Below are positions 49,781 through 58,591 of a stretch of 64,000 nt of DNA, in pieces. The notes beneath the pieces were generated by a model. The model was not told where the DNA came from. It made no database searches and worked only from the letters and a program-made list of their open reading frames with translations. Source of the DNA: Nocardiopsis flavescens (GTDB lineage: Bacteria > Actinomycetota > Actinomycetes > Streptosporangiales > Streptosporangiaceae); contig NZ_FQZK01000013.1 in the NCBI RefSeq assembly GCF_900141985.1, forward strand, positions 1 to 64,000, read 5' to 3'. Both the position numbers and the translations under genes were made by a program. Numbering within the stretch: position 1 is the stretch's first letter; each line of letters starts with the position of its first letter.

Positions 49781-50809
49781 ATGAAGCCCATGAGGCCTTA
49801 CGACGCGTTTCTGCTGATCTCCTTCGGCGGCCCGGAGGGCGAGGACGAGGTCATCCCGTTCCTGGAGAACGTCACCCGTGGACGCAACATCCCGCGCGAG
49901 CGGCTCGCCGAGGTCGGTGAGCACTACTTCCTCTTCGGAGGGGTCAGCCCGATCAACCAGCAGTGCCGCGACCTCCTCGCCGCCGTCACCGAGAAGTTCG
50001 CCGCCGACGGCATCGACCTGCCGATCTACTGGGGCAACCGCTTCTGGGCGCCGATGCTCGCCGACACCCTCGAACAGATGAGGAGGGACGGGGTGCGGCG
50101 CGTGCTCGCGCTGCCCACCTCCGCCTACTGCAACTGGTCGAGCCGCACCGCCTACCTGGAGGACATCGACCGCGCCCGCGCCGCGATCGGCGAGGACGCG
50201 CCCGAGGTCGACCTCGTCCGCCCCTTCTACGACCACCCCGGGTTCGTCGAGCCCCTGGCCGACCACACCCGCGCCGCCCTGGACGCGCTGCCCGCGGACC
50301 GCCGCGGGGGCGCGCGCCTGCTGTTCTCCGCGCACTCCATCCCCCTGGCGATGGCCCGGGAGAGCGGGGGCCCCGGGCAGGGCTTCGGCGACGCGGGCGC
50401 CTACGGCGCCCAGCTCGCCGAGGTGGCCCGCCTGGTCGTGGACCGCCTCGACCGCGAGTACCCCTTCGAGGTCGTCTACCAGAGCCGCAGCGGGCCGCCC
50501 TCCCAGCCCTGGCTGGAGCCCGACGTCAACGACCGCATCGAGGAGCTCGCCCGCGAGGGCGTGCCCGCCGTGGTCGTCGTCCCGCACGGGTTCGTCTCCG
50601 ACCACATGGAGGTCAAGTTCGACCTCGACATCGAGGCCCGGCAGACCGCCGAGAAGCAGGGCATCGCGTACGAGCGCGCGCTCAGCCCCGGCACCCACCC
50701 GGCCTTCGTCGCGATGGTCTCCGACCTCGTCCGCGAGTACACCGGCGACGGCGCGCCGCGGCGCCTGAGCACCGTGCCCCGGTGCATCGGCTGCGACTGC
50801 CCCGGCTGA
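49781..50809 (+). CDS. cpfC: Ferrochelatase (coproporphyrin type)
   Basis: A 342-residue ferrochelatase. Family blocks are LLISFGGPEGEDEVIPFLENV, GGVSPINQQC, YWGNRFW, the catalytic-histidine region LLFSAHSIPLAM near 183-194, and late VVPHGFVSDHMEVKFDLDIEA. The C terminus RRLSTVPRCIGCDCPG has three clustered cysteines that, with Cys near residue 117 (SAYCNW), fit the [2Fe-2S] site known in actinobacterial ferrochelatases. In Gram-positives this enzyme inserts iron into coproporphyrin III in the coproporphyrin-dependent heme pathway. GGGGGAG lies 8 bases before the ATG. A terminator follows. Confidence 0.93.
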   Translation: MKPMRPYDAFLLISFGGPEGEDEVIPFLENVTRGRNIPRERLAEVGEHYFLFGGVSPINQQCRDLLAAVTEKFAADGIDLPIYWGNRFWAPMLADTLEQMRRDGVRRVLALPTSAYCNWSSRTAYLEDIDRARAAIGEDAPEVDLVRPFYDHPGFVEPLADHTRAALDALPADRRGGARLLFSAHSIPLAMARESGGPGQGFGDAGAYGAQLAEVARLVVDRLDREYPFEVVYQSRSGPPSQPWLEPDVNDRIEELAREGVPAVVVVPHGFVSDHMEVKFDLDIEARQTAEKQGIAYERALSPGTHPAFVAMVSDLVREYTGDGAPRRLSTVPRCIGCDCPG

Positions 50810-50814
50810 CCCCC

Positions 50815-50843
50815 AGGGGCCCCGCACGCCGCACGGGGCCCCT
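50815..50843 (+). terminator. Hairpin terminator after ferrochelatase
   Basis: Perfect 10-bp stem AGGGGCCCCG / CGGGGCCCCT with a 9-base loop, 5 bases after the ferrochelatase stop. Confidence 0.7.
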
Positions 50844-50918
50844 CGGTAAACACCGCTGACATCCCGAGGGGATAGGGTGCGACGAAGATCCGAACCCACC
50901 CTCTCAGGAGTCATCGCC

Positions 50919-52955
50919 TTGGTCCGTTCCTGGTACGAACTGCCGGAATACGTCCGACTGAAGCGGGTCAACGGGCTGCGCCTGTCCCCCGACGGAACCC
51001 GTCTGGTCGCGCCCGTCAGCGGCATCGCACCCGATGCCAAGAGCTTCCACAGCGCCCTGTGGGAGATCGACGTCCGCCCCGCGTCCGAGGGAGGGGCCGA
51101 CCCGCGCCGCCTCACCCGCGGCGTCAAGGGGGAGAGCACCGCGGGCTTCCTGCCCGACGGCTCGGTCCTGTTCACCAGCGCCCGCCCCGACCCCGACGCC
51201 GAACCCGAGGACAAGCCCGGAGCCGCCCTGTGGCTCCTGCCGGCCGAGGGGGGCGAGGCCCGCCGCGTCGCCACCCGCCCCGGGGGCGTGGGCGCCTTCA
51301 CCGTCGCCCGCGACTCCGGCCTGGTCGCCTTCTCCTCCGCCACCCTGCCCGCCAGCCAGAACGGCGAGGACGAGGCCGAGGCCCGCAAGGCCCGCTCCGA
51401 GGCGGGCGTCACCGCGATCCTGCACGAGTCGCTCCCGGTCCGCTACTGGGACCGCGACCTGGGCCCGGACCACCCGCGCCTGTTCGCCGCCGAGCCGCCC
51501 GCCGGGGCCGAGGCCCCCCTGGGCGAGCCCCGCGACCTGACGCCCGACGCGGGCAAGGCCCTGCTCAACGCCCAGGGTGCCCTCACCCCGGACGGCACCG
51601 CCCTCATCACCCCCTGGGACGTGCCCACCGGCAAGGGCGGCCACAGCAGCGACCTCGTGTCCATCGACACCGCCACCGGCGAGCGCACCACCCTCCTGAG
51701 CAGGGAGGGGTACGACCTGGGCTCCCCGCTGGTCTCCCCGGACGGCCGCCTGGTCGCCTACACGCTCGGCTTCGAGGGCGACTACGACGGCGAGCCCCGC
51801 GACCACCAGCTGTGGGTCCTGGACCGGGAGACCGGCGAGACCTCCCCGGTCCACCCCGGCCTGGAGCTGTGGGCCCGGGACTTCGCCTGGTCCGCCGACT
51901 CCGGCTCGCTGTTCCTCGTCGCCGACGAGAACGGCCGCCGCCCGGTCTTCCGGGCCGACCTGGCCCAGGGCACCGTCACCCGCATCACCGGCGACCACGG
52001 CGCGTACAGCGAGCTCAACCCGTCCCCGGACGGCCGCCACGTGTACGCGCTGCGCGACGCCTGGGACGCCCCGCCCGCCCCGGTCCGCCTGGACGCCGCC
52101 GCGACCGACGGCGAGCCGGTCCGCCTGAACACCCCGGGCTCCGGGCTCACCATGCCGGGCACCCTCACCGAGATCGAGACGACCGCCGACGACGGCACCC
52201 GCATCCGCTCCTGGCTGGTGCTGCCCGAGGAGGCGTCCGACCAGGCCCCGGCCCCGCTGGTGCTGTGGGTGCACGGCGGCCCGTACATGAGCTTCAACGG
52301 CTGGTCGTGGCGGTGGAACCCGTGGATCCTCGCGGCGGCCGGATACGCCGTGCTGCTCCCGGACCCCGCCCTGTCCACCGGCTACGGCCAGGACATGCTG
52401 CGCCGCGCCTGGGGCAAGTGGGGACCGCGCGTGTTCGCCGACGTCATGTCGATCACCGACGCCGCGGTGGCCCGCGACGACATCGACGCCGACCGCACCG
52501 CCATGATGGGCGGCTCCTTCGGCGGCTACATGGCCAACTGGATCGCCGGGCACACCGACCGGTTCAAGGCCATCGTCTCCCACGCCTCCCTGTGGGGGCT
52601 GGACGCCTTCAACGGCACCACCGACTACCCGCCGGTGTGGGAGCACGAGTTCGGCACCCCGCTGGAGCAGCCGGAGCGCTACCTGCTCAACTCGCCGCAC
52701 CTGCACGCGCCGAACATCACCACGCCGATGCTGGTGATCCACGGGGACAAGGACTACCGGGTGCCCATCGGCGAGGGGCTGCGCCTGTGGCGCGACCTCC
52801 AGCTGTACGGGGTCGACTCCAAGTTCCTGTACTTCCCGGACGAGAACCACTGGATCCTCACCCCGGGCAACGCACAGATCTGGTACCGGACGGTCTTCGC
52901 GTTCCTGGACCACCACGTCCACGGCAAGGAGTGGGCCAGGCCCGAACTCCTCTGA
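50919..52955 (+). CDS. S9-family (prolyl oligopeptidase) peptidase
   Basis: A 678-residue serine peptidase. Residues 10-420 form a beta-propeller with WD40-like repeats (SPDGTRLVAPV, TPDGTALITPW, SPDGRLVAYTLG). The C-terminal alpha/beta hydrolase carries the nucleophile in GGSFGGYMANW near 525-535, aspartate in HGDKDYRVP near 605, and histidine in DENHWI near 640. It resembles acylaminoacyl-peptidases/dipeptidyl peptidases. No signal peptide, so cytoplasmic. I choose TTG 50919 because AGGAG is 8 bases upstream; GTG 50877 overlaps a candidate -10 box and is unlikely. Confidence 0.92.
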   Translation: MVRSWYELPEYVRLKRVNGLRLSPDGTRLVAPVSGIAPDAKSFHSALWEIDVRPASEGGADPRRLTRGVKGESTAGFLPDGSVLFTSARPDPDAEPEDKPGAALWLLPAEGGEARRVATRPGGVGAFTVARDSGLVAFSSATLPASQNGEDEAEARKARSEAGVTAILHESLPVRYWDRDLGPDHPRLFAAEPPAGAEAPLGEPRDLTPDAGKALLNAQGALTPDGTALITPWDVPTGKGGHSSDLVSIDTATGERTTLLSREGYDLGSPLVSPDGRLVAYTLGFEGDYDGEPRDHQLWVLDRETGETSPVHPGLELWARDFAWSADSGSLFLVADENGRRPVFRADLAQGTVTRITGDHGAYSELNPSPDGRHVYALRDAWDAPPAPVRLDAAATDGEPVRLNTPGSGLTMPGTLTEIETTADDGTRIRSWLVLPEEASDQAPAPLVLWVHGGPYMSFNGWSWRWNPWILAAAGYAVLLPDPALSTGYGQDMLRRAWGKWGPRVFADVMSITDAAVARDDIDADRTAMMGGSFGGYMANWIAGHTDRFKAIVSHASLWGLDAFNGTTDYPPVWEHEFGTPLEQPERYLLNSPHLHAPNITTPMLVIHGDKDYRVPIGEGLRLWRDLQLYGVDSKFLYFPDENHWILTPGNAQIWYRTVFAFLDHHVHGKEWARPELL

Positions 52956-52961
52956 CCCGTC

Positions 52962-52991
52962 CCCGGGCGGCCGGTCCGCCGGCCGCCCGGG
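52962..52991. terminator. Bidirectional hairpin terminator
   Basis: Perfect 13-bp stem CCCGGGCGGCCGG / CCGGCCGCCCGGG with loop TCCG, between the S9 peptidase and convergent VOC genes. Confidence 0.75.
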
Positions 52992-52995
52992 CCCG

Positions 52996-53676
52996 TCACG
53001 GGCGGACCGCCGCCCCGTCGGCGTGCCCGCCCCGCGCGCCGTCCGGGGATCCGAGCACGAAGGACAGCCCCTCGGCGGAGCGCAGGCGGGTCACGCCGCC
53101 CTCCCGCACCACCGCGCCGCCCCGCTCGCGGGCGGGCCCGGCGAGGGCCCGCGGATCCCGGTCGGCGAGCACCAGCTCCCAGGCGGGCGCGGCGTCCCCG
53201 CGCACGATCGACGCCCCGCGCGGCACCGCGCCCAGGACACGGGTGTAGAAGTCCGCGGCCCGCTCCGGCTCGGCGCAGGCCAGGCGCAGGGTACGGGGCC
53301 GCGCCCACCCCCGGAGGGAGCGGCCCTCCCACAGGGACACCGCCGCCCCGACCGGGTCCACCAGCGTGGCGACCCGCCCCTGTCCGCCGGCGTCGAACGG
53401 CTCGACGACCACCCGCGCCCCCGCGGCCTCGGCCGCCGCAGTCCGCCCGTCCGCGTCGTCCACCGCGATGTAGTAGGCGGTGTGCGCGGGCAGTCCCGGC
53501 GGGTACGGCGGCCGGGACAGGTCGCTCACCCCGCCGATCCGCACCCCCTCCGCGTACACCGACACCGCCCGGCGGGGGTCCTCCTCCGCCACGGCGCACT
53601 CCCAGCCGAGCAGGGCCGCGAGGAACCCCGCGGTCGCCCCGACGTCGTGCGTCTTGAAATCCATCCAGCAGAACAT
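52996..53676 (-). CDS. Two-domain VOC-family protein
   Basis: A 226-residue protein made of two glyoxalase-like halves: residues 1-115 (MFCWMDFKTHDVGATAGFLAALLGWECAV ... ATLVDPVGAAVSLWEG) and 125-215 (LRLACAEPERAADFYTRVLGAVPR). The pattern matches actinobacterial CFP30B/27-kDa-antigen-like VOC proteins that often protect against or modify small molecules. Metal ligands are not fully conserved in either half, so it may bind rather than catalyse. The ATG is preceded by ACGAGG. It stands alone. Confidence 0.85.
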   Translation of the reverse strand: MFCWMDFKTHDVGATAGFLAALLGWECAVAEEDPRRAVSVYAEGVRIGGVSDLSRPPYPPGLPAHTAYYIAVDDADGRTAAAEAAGARVVVEPFDAGGQGRVATLVDPVGAAVSLWEGRSLRGWARPRTLRLACAEPERAADFYTRVLGAVPRGASIVRGDAAPAWELVLADRDPRALAGPARERGGAVVREGGVTRLRSAEGLSFVLGSPDGARGGHADGAAVRP

Positions 53677-53793
53677 CGCGGCCTCGTTCCCTCGGGTGTC
53701 CGGTCCGTCCTACCGGGCCCGCCGTCGGCGGACAAGGGCTTTTCCGCCCCCGGCCGCGGACCGCCCCGCCCGGACCGCGGTGCCCCGGCCGCC

Positions 53794-54267
53794 TCACACG
53801 CCGGGGCCGCGCAGCAGCACCACCGGGCCGTCGCCCTCCAGCGTCCACCGGAGCCGCTCCCCGGCGTACCGGCTGGACGCGAAGGTGACGTACCCCGTGT
53901 GCTCCTGCGGGGAGTCGAGCACCGGAGCCACCGAGATCCTCGCGGTCACCGACCGGCCCGGAACATCGCGTTCGGCCGCGGCCAGGACCGAGCGCGCGAA
54001 CGCCGTCCCGCGCCGCAGCAGCACCCCGGGGTCACCGGTGCCGTCGTCGGGGACGCCGCGGCCGTTGACCGCCGACTCGTAGTCCGCGGGATGCCCGAAC
54101 GCCGACCTCCGGCCGTGGTAGGACCGCAGCAGCGCGCGCAGCAGCAGCGCCCCGCCGTCCGACACCCACCCCTGCCCGGGGACGTGGGGCCAGTACGGGC
54201 GCGCGGGCCCGCCGCCCATCAGCAGCGCCCGGGCCGCGGGCGTGCACTCCGGCCCGGTCCCCTCCAT
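53794..54267 (-). CDS. Conserved-looking protein of unknown function
   Basis: A 157-residue soluble protein. It contains GWVSDGGALLLRALLRSYHGRRSAFGHPADYESAVNGRGVPDD, an Arg-rich middle and a beta-rich C-terminal part (ARISVAPVLDSPQEHTGYVTFASSRYAGERLRWTLEG). Codon use is normal for this genome, and GGAGGG lies 6 bases before the ATG, so it is a real gene. I do not recognise the family. It is divergent from the inositol-phosphatase-like gene across 128 bases. Confidence 0.7.
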   Translation of the reverse strand: MEGTGPECTPAARALLMGGGPARPYWPHVPGQGWVSDGGALLLRALLRSYHGRRSAFGHPADYESAVNGRGVPDDGTGDPGVLLRRGTAFARSVLAAAERDVPGRSVTARISVAPVLDSPQEHTGYVTFASSRYAGERLRWTLEGDGPVVLLRGPGV

Positions 54268-54395
54268 GCGCCCTCCGTCCCCCGCCGCCGCGCGCGAGCG
54301 GTGCGGGCATCGTATCCGCGGCGTCCGGCGGAGTTCACCGGGGCGGCGTAGAGTGCGGACCGATCCTCACGTCTGGAAGTTCGGAGAGCGGAGCA

Positions 54396-55208
54396 GTGAG
54401 CGGCATCGACACCACACCACCCGACCCCCGGGTCCTGCGCGACCTGGCCGTCCGGGTGGCGACCGAGGCGGGCGAACTCGCCGCCGGCGGGCAGGCGGGC
54501 GTCACCGTGCTCGACACCAAGTCGAGCCCCACCGACGTCGTCACCAAGATGGACCGGGCCACCGAGGAGCTCATCCGCTCCCGGCTGCTGGCGGCCCGGC
54601 CCGACGACGCGATCCTCGGAGAGGAGGGCGGAGAGGAGCACGGGGACGGCGGCGTGCGCTGGGTGGTCGACCCCATCGACGGCACCGTCAACTACCTGTA
54701 CGGGCAGCCCGACTGGGGGGTGGCGATCGCCGCCGAGATCGACGGCGAGGTGGTCGCTGCGGCGGTGAGCGTCCCGCGCCGCGGCGAGCTGTACGAGGCC
54801 GTGCTGGGCGGGGGGTCGCGGCGCAACGGCGAGGCCCTCCAGGCCCCTCCCGCGGTGCCCCTGGAGCAGGCCCTGGTGGCGACCGGCTTCGGCTACTTCG
54901 CCGAGCGGCGCGCACAGCAGGCCCGCGTGCTGCTGGACGTCGTGCCGCACATCCGCGACATCCGCCGGGGCGGGTCGGCCGCGGTGGACCTGACCGGGCT
55001 GGCGTCGGGCCGGTGCGACGCCTTCTACGAGCGCGGACTGCACGCCTGGGACTGGTCCGCGCCGGGGCTCATCGCCTCGGAGGCGGGCATCCGGGTCGGC
55101 GGGCCGAACGGCGGACCGCCCTCGAACGACCTGGTCATCGCGGCCAGGCCGGAGCTGTACGACGCCCTGTCCGCGCTACTGGCGCCGCTGGGCGCCGACC
55201 GGGACTGA
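54396..55208 (+). CDS. Inositol monophosphatase-family protein
   Basis: A 270-residue Mg/Li-sensitive phosphatase-fold protein. The metal site is seen as ILGEEGGEE near 70 and WVVDPIDGTVNYLYG near 88-102 (DPIDGT is diagnostic); the late motif is HAWDWSAPGLIASEAG near 213-228 (WD-P). It should hydrolyse inositol-1-phosphate, histidinol phosphate, fructose-1,6-bisphosphate or NADP-like substrates; the sequence does not settle which. GTG is preceded by GGAG. A very strong terminator follows 22 bases after the stop. Confidence 0.92.
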   Translation: MSGIDTTPPDPRVLRDLAVRVATEAGELAAGGQAGVTVLDTKSSPTDVVTKMDRATEELIRSRLLAARPDDAILGEEGGEEHGDGGVRWVVDPIDGTVNYLYGQPDWGVAIAAEIDGEVVAAAVSVPRRGELYEAVLGGGSRRNGEALQAPPAVPLEQALVATGFGYFAERRAQQARVLLDVVPHIRDIRRGGSAAVDLTGLASGRCDAFYERGLHAWDWSAPGLIASEAGIRVGGPNGGPPSNDLVIAARPELYDALSALLAPLGADRD

Positions 55209-55230
55209 AACCGGCCGGGACCGGCAAAAC

Positions 55231-55271
55231 GCGCGGGGAGCGGCGGGACGGTGTCCCGCCGCTCCCCGCGC
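55231..55271. terminator. 19-bp perfect-stem bidirectional terminator
   Basis: Arms of 19 bases (55231-55249 and 55253-55271) are exact reverse complements, with loop GGT. It is the longest uninterrupted stem I found here and separates two convergent genes. Confidence 0.85.
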
Positions 55272-55297
55272 CGGTCCCGCGGGACCGCGAGGTCGGC

Positions 55298-55459
55298 TCA
55301 GGCGCAGTCGACGCCGTTGCGGGCCGCGATCCGGTAGAGGTCCTCGAGCTCCGACGTATGGGTGTCGACGAGGAACTCGTCGCCGGCGGCCTGCGCCGAC
55401 TGGAGCGCGCCGCGGGTCTCGCTGATGCGGACCTTGATCTCCGCGAAGAACTCGCCCAT
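55298..55459 (-). CDS. Small conserved actinobacterial protein (53 aa)
   Basis: A 53-residue, helical and acidic protein: MGEFFAEIKVRISETRG, then SAQAAGDEFLVDTHTSELEDLYRIAARNGVD. It resembles short uncharacterised actinobacterial proteins of the same length, judged from memory. AGAGG lies 5 bases before the ATG and a strong terminator follows its stop. Two amphipathic helices could pair with a partner. Function unknown. Confidence 0.8.
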   Translation of the reverse strand: MGEFFAEIKVRISETRGALQSAQAAGDEFLVDTHTSELEDLYRIAARNGVDCA

Positions 55460-55882
55460 TGCACCTCTTCCAGGGGTAGGCGGCCGGAGTACTCCCGCGC
55501 TCCGGCCGCAGTGGGGATCGCGCACGTGGCGGACGCACGCGCGATGCGGTGTGGTCACGTCCCTGTGACATGCGTGCGCGTCGCGGTCCGGCTCCCGGTC
55601 GGGACGGTTCCGCGCGTGCCACTTACGTGTACCGCACTGTGGCCCTGGTCAAACCACCGCCCCCCGCACGTGATGTTTCCGTGATCCCCTCCCTCCGCGG
55701 GGCGCGCCCGCGCGGGAGGGGGAAGCCCCGGTGGGCGCGACGCCGGTCCGTCCGCGCGGCGGCGTCCGGAGCCGGAAATCCGGCGTCCGCGCGGGGCGTG
55801 TCCCACAACACATTTCCGGGTAAAGCCCGGTGCTTACTTGTTTCTTATTCTTGATGTGTCAGATTCGAGATGTGCGGGGTTA

Positions 55883-55921
55883 CGCCGCCGTCGGCGGTTG
55901 GGGGATTCGCCGACGGCGGCG
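55883..55921 (+). other. Hairpin 1 with loop GTTGGGGGAT
   Basis: A perfect 14-bp stem (CGCCGCCGTCGGCG / CGCCGACGGCGGCG) with an 11-base loop GTTGGGGGATT. No rightward gene precedes it, so it is unlikely to be an ordinary gene terminator. The loop sequence recurs in hairpin 2. Confidence 0.6.
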
Positions 55922-56078
55922 CCCCGCGCACGAAGGGGTCGTGAGACTCCCGGCCCAGCGCCCGTTTCCGGCGCGGGGTGAGGAAGGACGAGGTCCGGTT
56001 CGCGCCGAGGGCGCGGCGGGTTTACCGTCTCCTTACCCCCGCCGTGAGAGAACGGTTGACGCGGCCGGGACCGAGAAC

Positions 56079-56125
56079 GCCGCTGCCGGTGTGTTGGGGG
56101 ATGCGCCGGCAGCGGCCCCTTTTTT
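56079..56125 (+). terminator. Hairpin 2 with T-tract just before the response-regulator gene
   Basis: Perfect 11-bp stem GCCGCTGCCGG / CCGGCAGCGGC, a 16-base loop containing GTTGGGGGAT, then CCC and six T. It has the form of an intrinsic terminator or attenuator and ends 24 bases before the GTG start. Confidence 0.7.
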
Positions 56126-56149
56126 CCCAGGTACCGAAGAGGACTTGAC

Positions 56150-56803
56150 GTGCGTGTACTCGTGGTCGAAGACGAGCGTGTCCTGGCCGACGCCGTTGCG
56201 GTGGGCCTGCGCCGGGAGGCCATGGCCGTGGACGTGGTCTATGACGGCGACACCGCCCTGGAGCACACCGCGGTCAACGACTACGACGTCGTCGTACTGG
56301 ACCGCGACCTGCCCGGCACCCACGGCGACGACGTCGCCCGCACCCTGGTCGGCGCGAGCTACAACGGGCGCATCCTGATGCTCACGGCCTCCGACGCCGT
56401 GCAGGACAAGGTCGAGGGCCTGCGCCTGGGCGCCGACGACTACCTGGCCAAGCCCTTCGCCTTCCCCGAGCTGGTGGCCCGTGTGCAGGCGCTGGCGCGG
56501 CGCTCCACCCCGCCGCTGCCCCCGGTCCTGGAGCGGCACGGCATCTCCCTGGACCCGGCCAACCACCGCGTCCACCGGGACGGCCGGGAGATCACCGTGA
56601 CGCCCAAGGAGTTCGCGGTGCTCCAGGTCCTCATGCGCGCCCAGGGCACCGTGGTCAGCGCCGAGGGCCTGCTGGAGAAGGCCTGGGACGAGAACGCCGA
56701 CCCCTTCACCAACGTCGTCCGCGTCACCGTCATGACCCTGCGCAAGAAGCTCGGCGCGCCGCCGGTCATCCAGACCGTGCCCGGCGCGGGGTACCGGCTG
56801 TGA
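56150..56803 (+). CDS. OmpR-family response regulator
   Basis: A 217-residue response regulator. Receiver residues 1-115 carry the acidic pair in VVEDERVLAD, phospho-acceptor Asp51 (VVVLDRDLPG), Thr in MLTASD and Lys in AKPFAFPEL. The DNA-binding winged helix at 125-217 contains VTPKEFAVLQVLM and NVVRVTVMTLRKKLG, ending in VPGAGYRL. GAGG lies 7 bases before the GTG. It is co-translated with the sensor kinase (GTGA overlap) and probably autoregulated. The stimulus cannot be read. Confidence 0.95.
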   Translation: MRVLVVEDERVLADAVAVGLRREAMAVDVVYDGDTALEHTAVNDYDVVVLDRDLPGTHGDDVARTLVGASYNGRILMLTASDAVQDKVEGLRLGADDYLAKPFAFPELVARVQALARRSTPPLPPVLERHGISLDPANHRVHRDGREITVTPKEFAVLQVLMRAQGTVVSAEGLLEKAWDENADPFTNVVRVTVMTLRKKLGAPPVIQTVPGAGYRL

Positions 56804-58086
56804 GAACCCCCGGTCCGGGCGGCCCCCCGTCTCCCGGGGGGTTCGAGGGCCAGGCCCGCGGCGGCGGGGCCGACCCCGCCCGCCCCGGCGACACGGGCAC
56901 CTGGCGCACCCTGAGCACCGCCGACCCGGCACGCGCGGGGGCCGGGCGTTCGGCCGCCTCCGAGCGGGTCCACCGGTTCGCCGACAACCTCAGCCTGCGC
57001 GCCCGGCTCACGCTCATCTACGGGATGCTGTTCTTCGCCGCGGGGTCGGTCCTGGTCCTGGTCAACTACCTGATCGTCGCGGTGCTCCTCAACGCCCTGC
57101 TCAGCGAGGACAGCGCGGCGGAGCTCGCGGCGCACGGGTACCTCATCGAGGAGGTCCTCACCCACGTCACCCGGTTCTCGCTGCTGGCGCTGTTCCTGGT
57201 GGGGCTGCTCGCGGTGGCCCTGGGCTACGCGGTGGCGGGGCGGGCCCTGTCCCCGCTCCAGAAGATCACCCGCATCGCCCGCCGGCTGTCCGAACGCGAC
57301 CTGCACGAGCGCATCGCCCTGTCCGGCCCCGACGACGAGATCCGCGAGCTGGCCGACACCTTCGACGGCATGCTCGAACGCCTGGACCGGGCCTTCGACG
57401 GCCAGCGCCGGTTCGTCGCCAACGCCTCCCACGAGCTGCGCACGCCGCTGGCGATCAACCGCACCCTGCTGGAGGTGGCGCTCACCGCCCCCGACGTCTC
57501 GTCCGACCTGAAGTCGGTCGGCCGGACCCTGCTGGAGACCAACGCCCGCCACGAGCGCCTCATCGACGGCCTGCTCTTCCTCGCCAAGAGCGACCGCGAG
57601 CTGGAGGTGCGCGCCCGCGTCGACCTGGGCGAGGTGGCCGGTACGGTACTGAGCCAGCTGGCCGCCGAGGTCGCCGAGTCCGGGCTCGCGCTGCGCAAGG
57701 ACCTGCGCCCCGCCGCGGTCGTCGGCGACCCGGTCCTGCTGGAGCGGCTGGTGGCCAACCTCGTGGAGAACGCCCTCAAGTACAACGTCCCCGACGGCGA
57801 GATCACCGTCCGCAGCGGCCTGTACGAGGGGCGCCCGGCCGTGCAGGTGGAGAACTCCGGCAAGATGATCCCCGCGTACGAGATCGAGGGGCTCTTCGAG
57901 CCGTTCCGCCGCGGCTCGGGCGACCGGGTGGGGTCGGGCCGCAGCGCCGGTCTGGGCCTGTCCATCGTCCGTTCGGTGGTGCGCGCCCACGAGGGCGTGG
58001 TGACCGCGTGGCCCCGTGCGGGCGGCGGACTCGTCATCACCGTCTGCCTTCCGGTGCCCTCGGGGGAGTCGCCCGAACGGCGCTGA
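56800..58086 (+). CDS. Sensor histidine kinase (HAMP-HisKA-HATPase)
   Basis: A 428-residue membrane kinase. A 65-residue cytoplasmic Pro/Gly-rich N terminus precedes TM1 (about 71-98), a short extracellular loop of about 25 residues, and TM2 (about 123-146). A HAMP domain (ALSPLQKITRIARRLSERDLHERI), HisKA with phospho-acceptor His211 (NASHELRTPL), and a HATPase domain (NLVENALKYN, GLGLSIVRSVVRAH) follow. The tiny outer loop suggests sensing within or near the membrane. The GTG overlaps the response-regulator stop. Confidence 0.94.
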   Translation: MRTPGPGGPPSPGGFEGQARGGGADPARPGDTGTWRTLSTADPARAGAGRSAASERVHRFADNLSLRARLTLIYGMLFFAAGSVLVLVNYLIVAVLLNALLSEDSAAELAAHGYLIEEVLTHVTRFSLLALFLVGLLAVALGYAVAGRALSPLQKITRIARRLSERDLHERIALSGPDDEIRELADTFDGMLERLDRAFDGQRRFVANASHELRTPLAINRTLLEVALTAPDVSSDLKSVGRTLLETNARHERLIDGLLFLAKSDRELEVRARVDLGEVAGTVLSQLAAEVAESGLALRKDLRPAAVVGDPVLLERLVANLVENALKYNVPDGEITVRSGLYEGRPAVQVENSGKMIPAYEIEGLFEPFRRGSGDRVGSGRSAGLGLSIVRSVVRAHEGVVTAWPRAGGGLVITVCLPVPSGESPERR

Positions 58087-58591
58087 ACCGGTGCCTTTCG
58101 CCCGGACGAACATATCCCCTGAGGCGAGGTAATAGGGCCCAAGCTGCGTCACGCCACACTTCGTGGTATCTATACGTGTCCGAAGACACGCCCATCCGGG
58201 TCACGTGCGCCGACCTCGGGTGGGTATGCTGCCTCCGGCGTGAACACGGAGGGAATCCCTCCTGACGTGGGCATGTCTTCGGTTTTCGCCCGCGGTGAGG
58301 GAGTGATCCGCGCTTTGTCCGGGGTGGGCGGAAACGGCTTTTCCAGGTCTACGGGGTACCCGATGCCGGGTAGTACTCCAGGGGAAACCGGCCCGAAAGC
58401 GGTGACTCTTCTGGCCGCCTTCGGACACGGTCCCGCAAAAAGTGCTGCTGACCTGTGAGCGGTGGCCCGGGAGGGGGCACGGTTCACCGGTATCGGGAAA
58501 ACCCATCGGCCGAACCGGGCACAACCGAGGTCTCTCAAGCGTTACAACCCGCGCGACGAGGCACTGAACGAGGGGGATGGAGTTAGCAGAG
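58087..58591. other. Long intergenic region before the DUF4193 gene
   Basis: About 505 bases without a gene. Small perfect hairpins are CGTGTC-CGAA-GACACG (58175-58190) and GGAGGG-AAT-CCCTCC (58248-58262), and an imperfect hairpin with CGGTTC/GAACCG ends lies at 58480-58517. Composition is less G+C-rich than the genes. It does not match any riboswitch or small RNA I know. It probably holds the promoter and a long structured leader of the DUF4193 gene. Confidence 0.45.

Larger units (their letters stand above)
55460..56149. other. Structured noncoding region upstream of the two-component system
   Basis: About 690 bases without a gene. The leftward 53-aa gene takes its promoter from the left part. 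The middle (55800-55880) is relatively A/T-rich, with CCGGG-TAAAG-CCCGG (55816-55830) and a TATTCT at 55846-55851 that could be a rightward -10. Two related hairpins follow (55883-55921 and 56079-56116), the second with a T-tract. A direct repeat TTTACCGTCTCCTTACC lies near 56021-56037, a possible response-regulator site. Confidence 0.5.

Noticed and set aside
58087..58591. Possible c-di-AMP, cobalamin or other known riboswitch
   Set aside because: I looked for the conserved core sequences of these classes and could not find them; left as an unassigned structured region.
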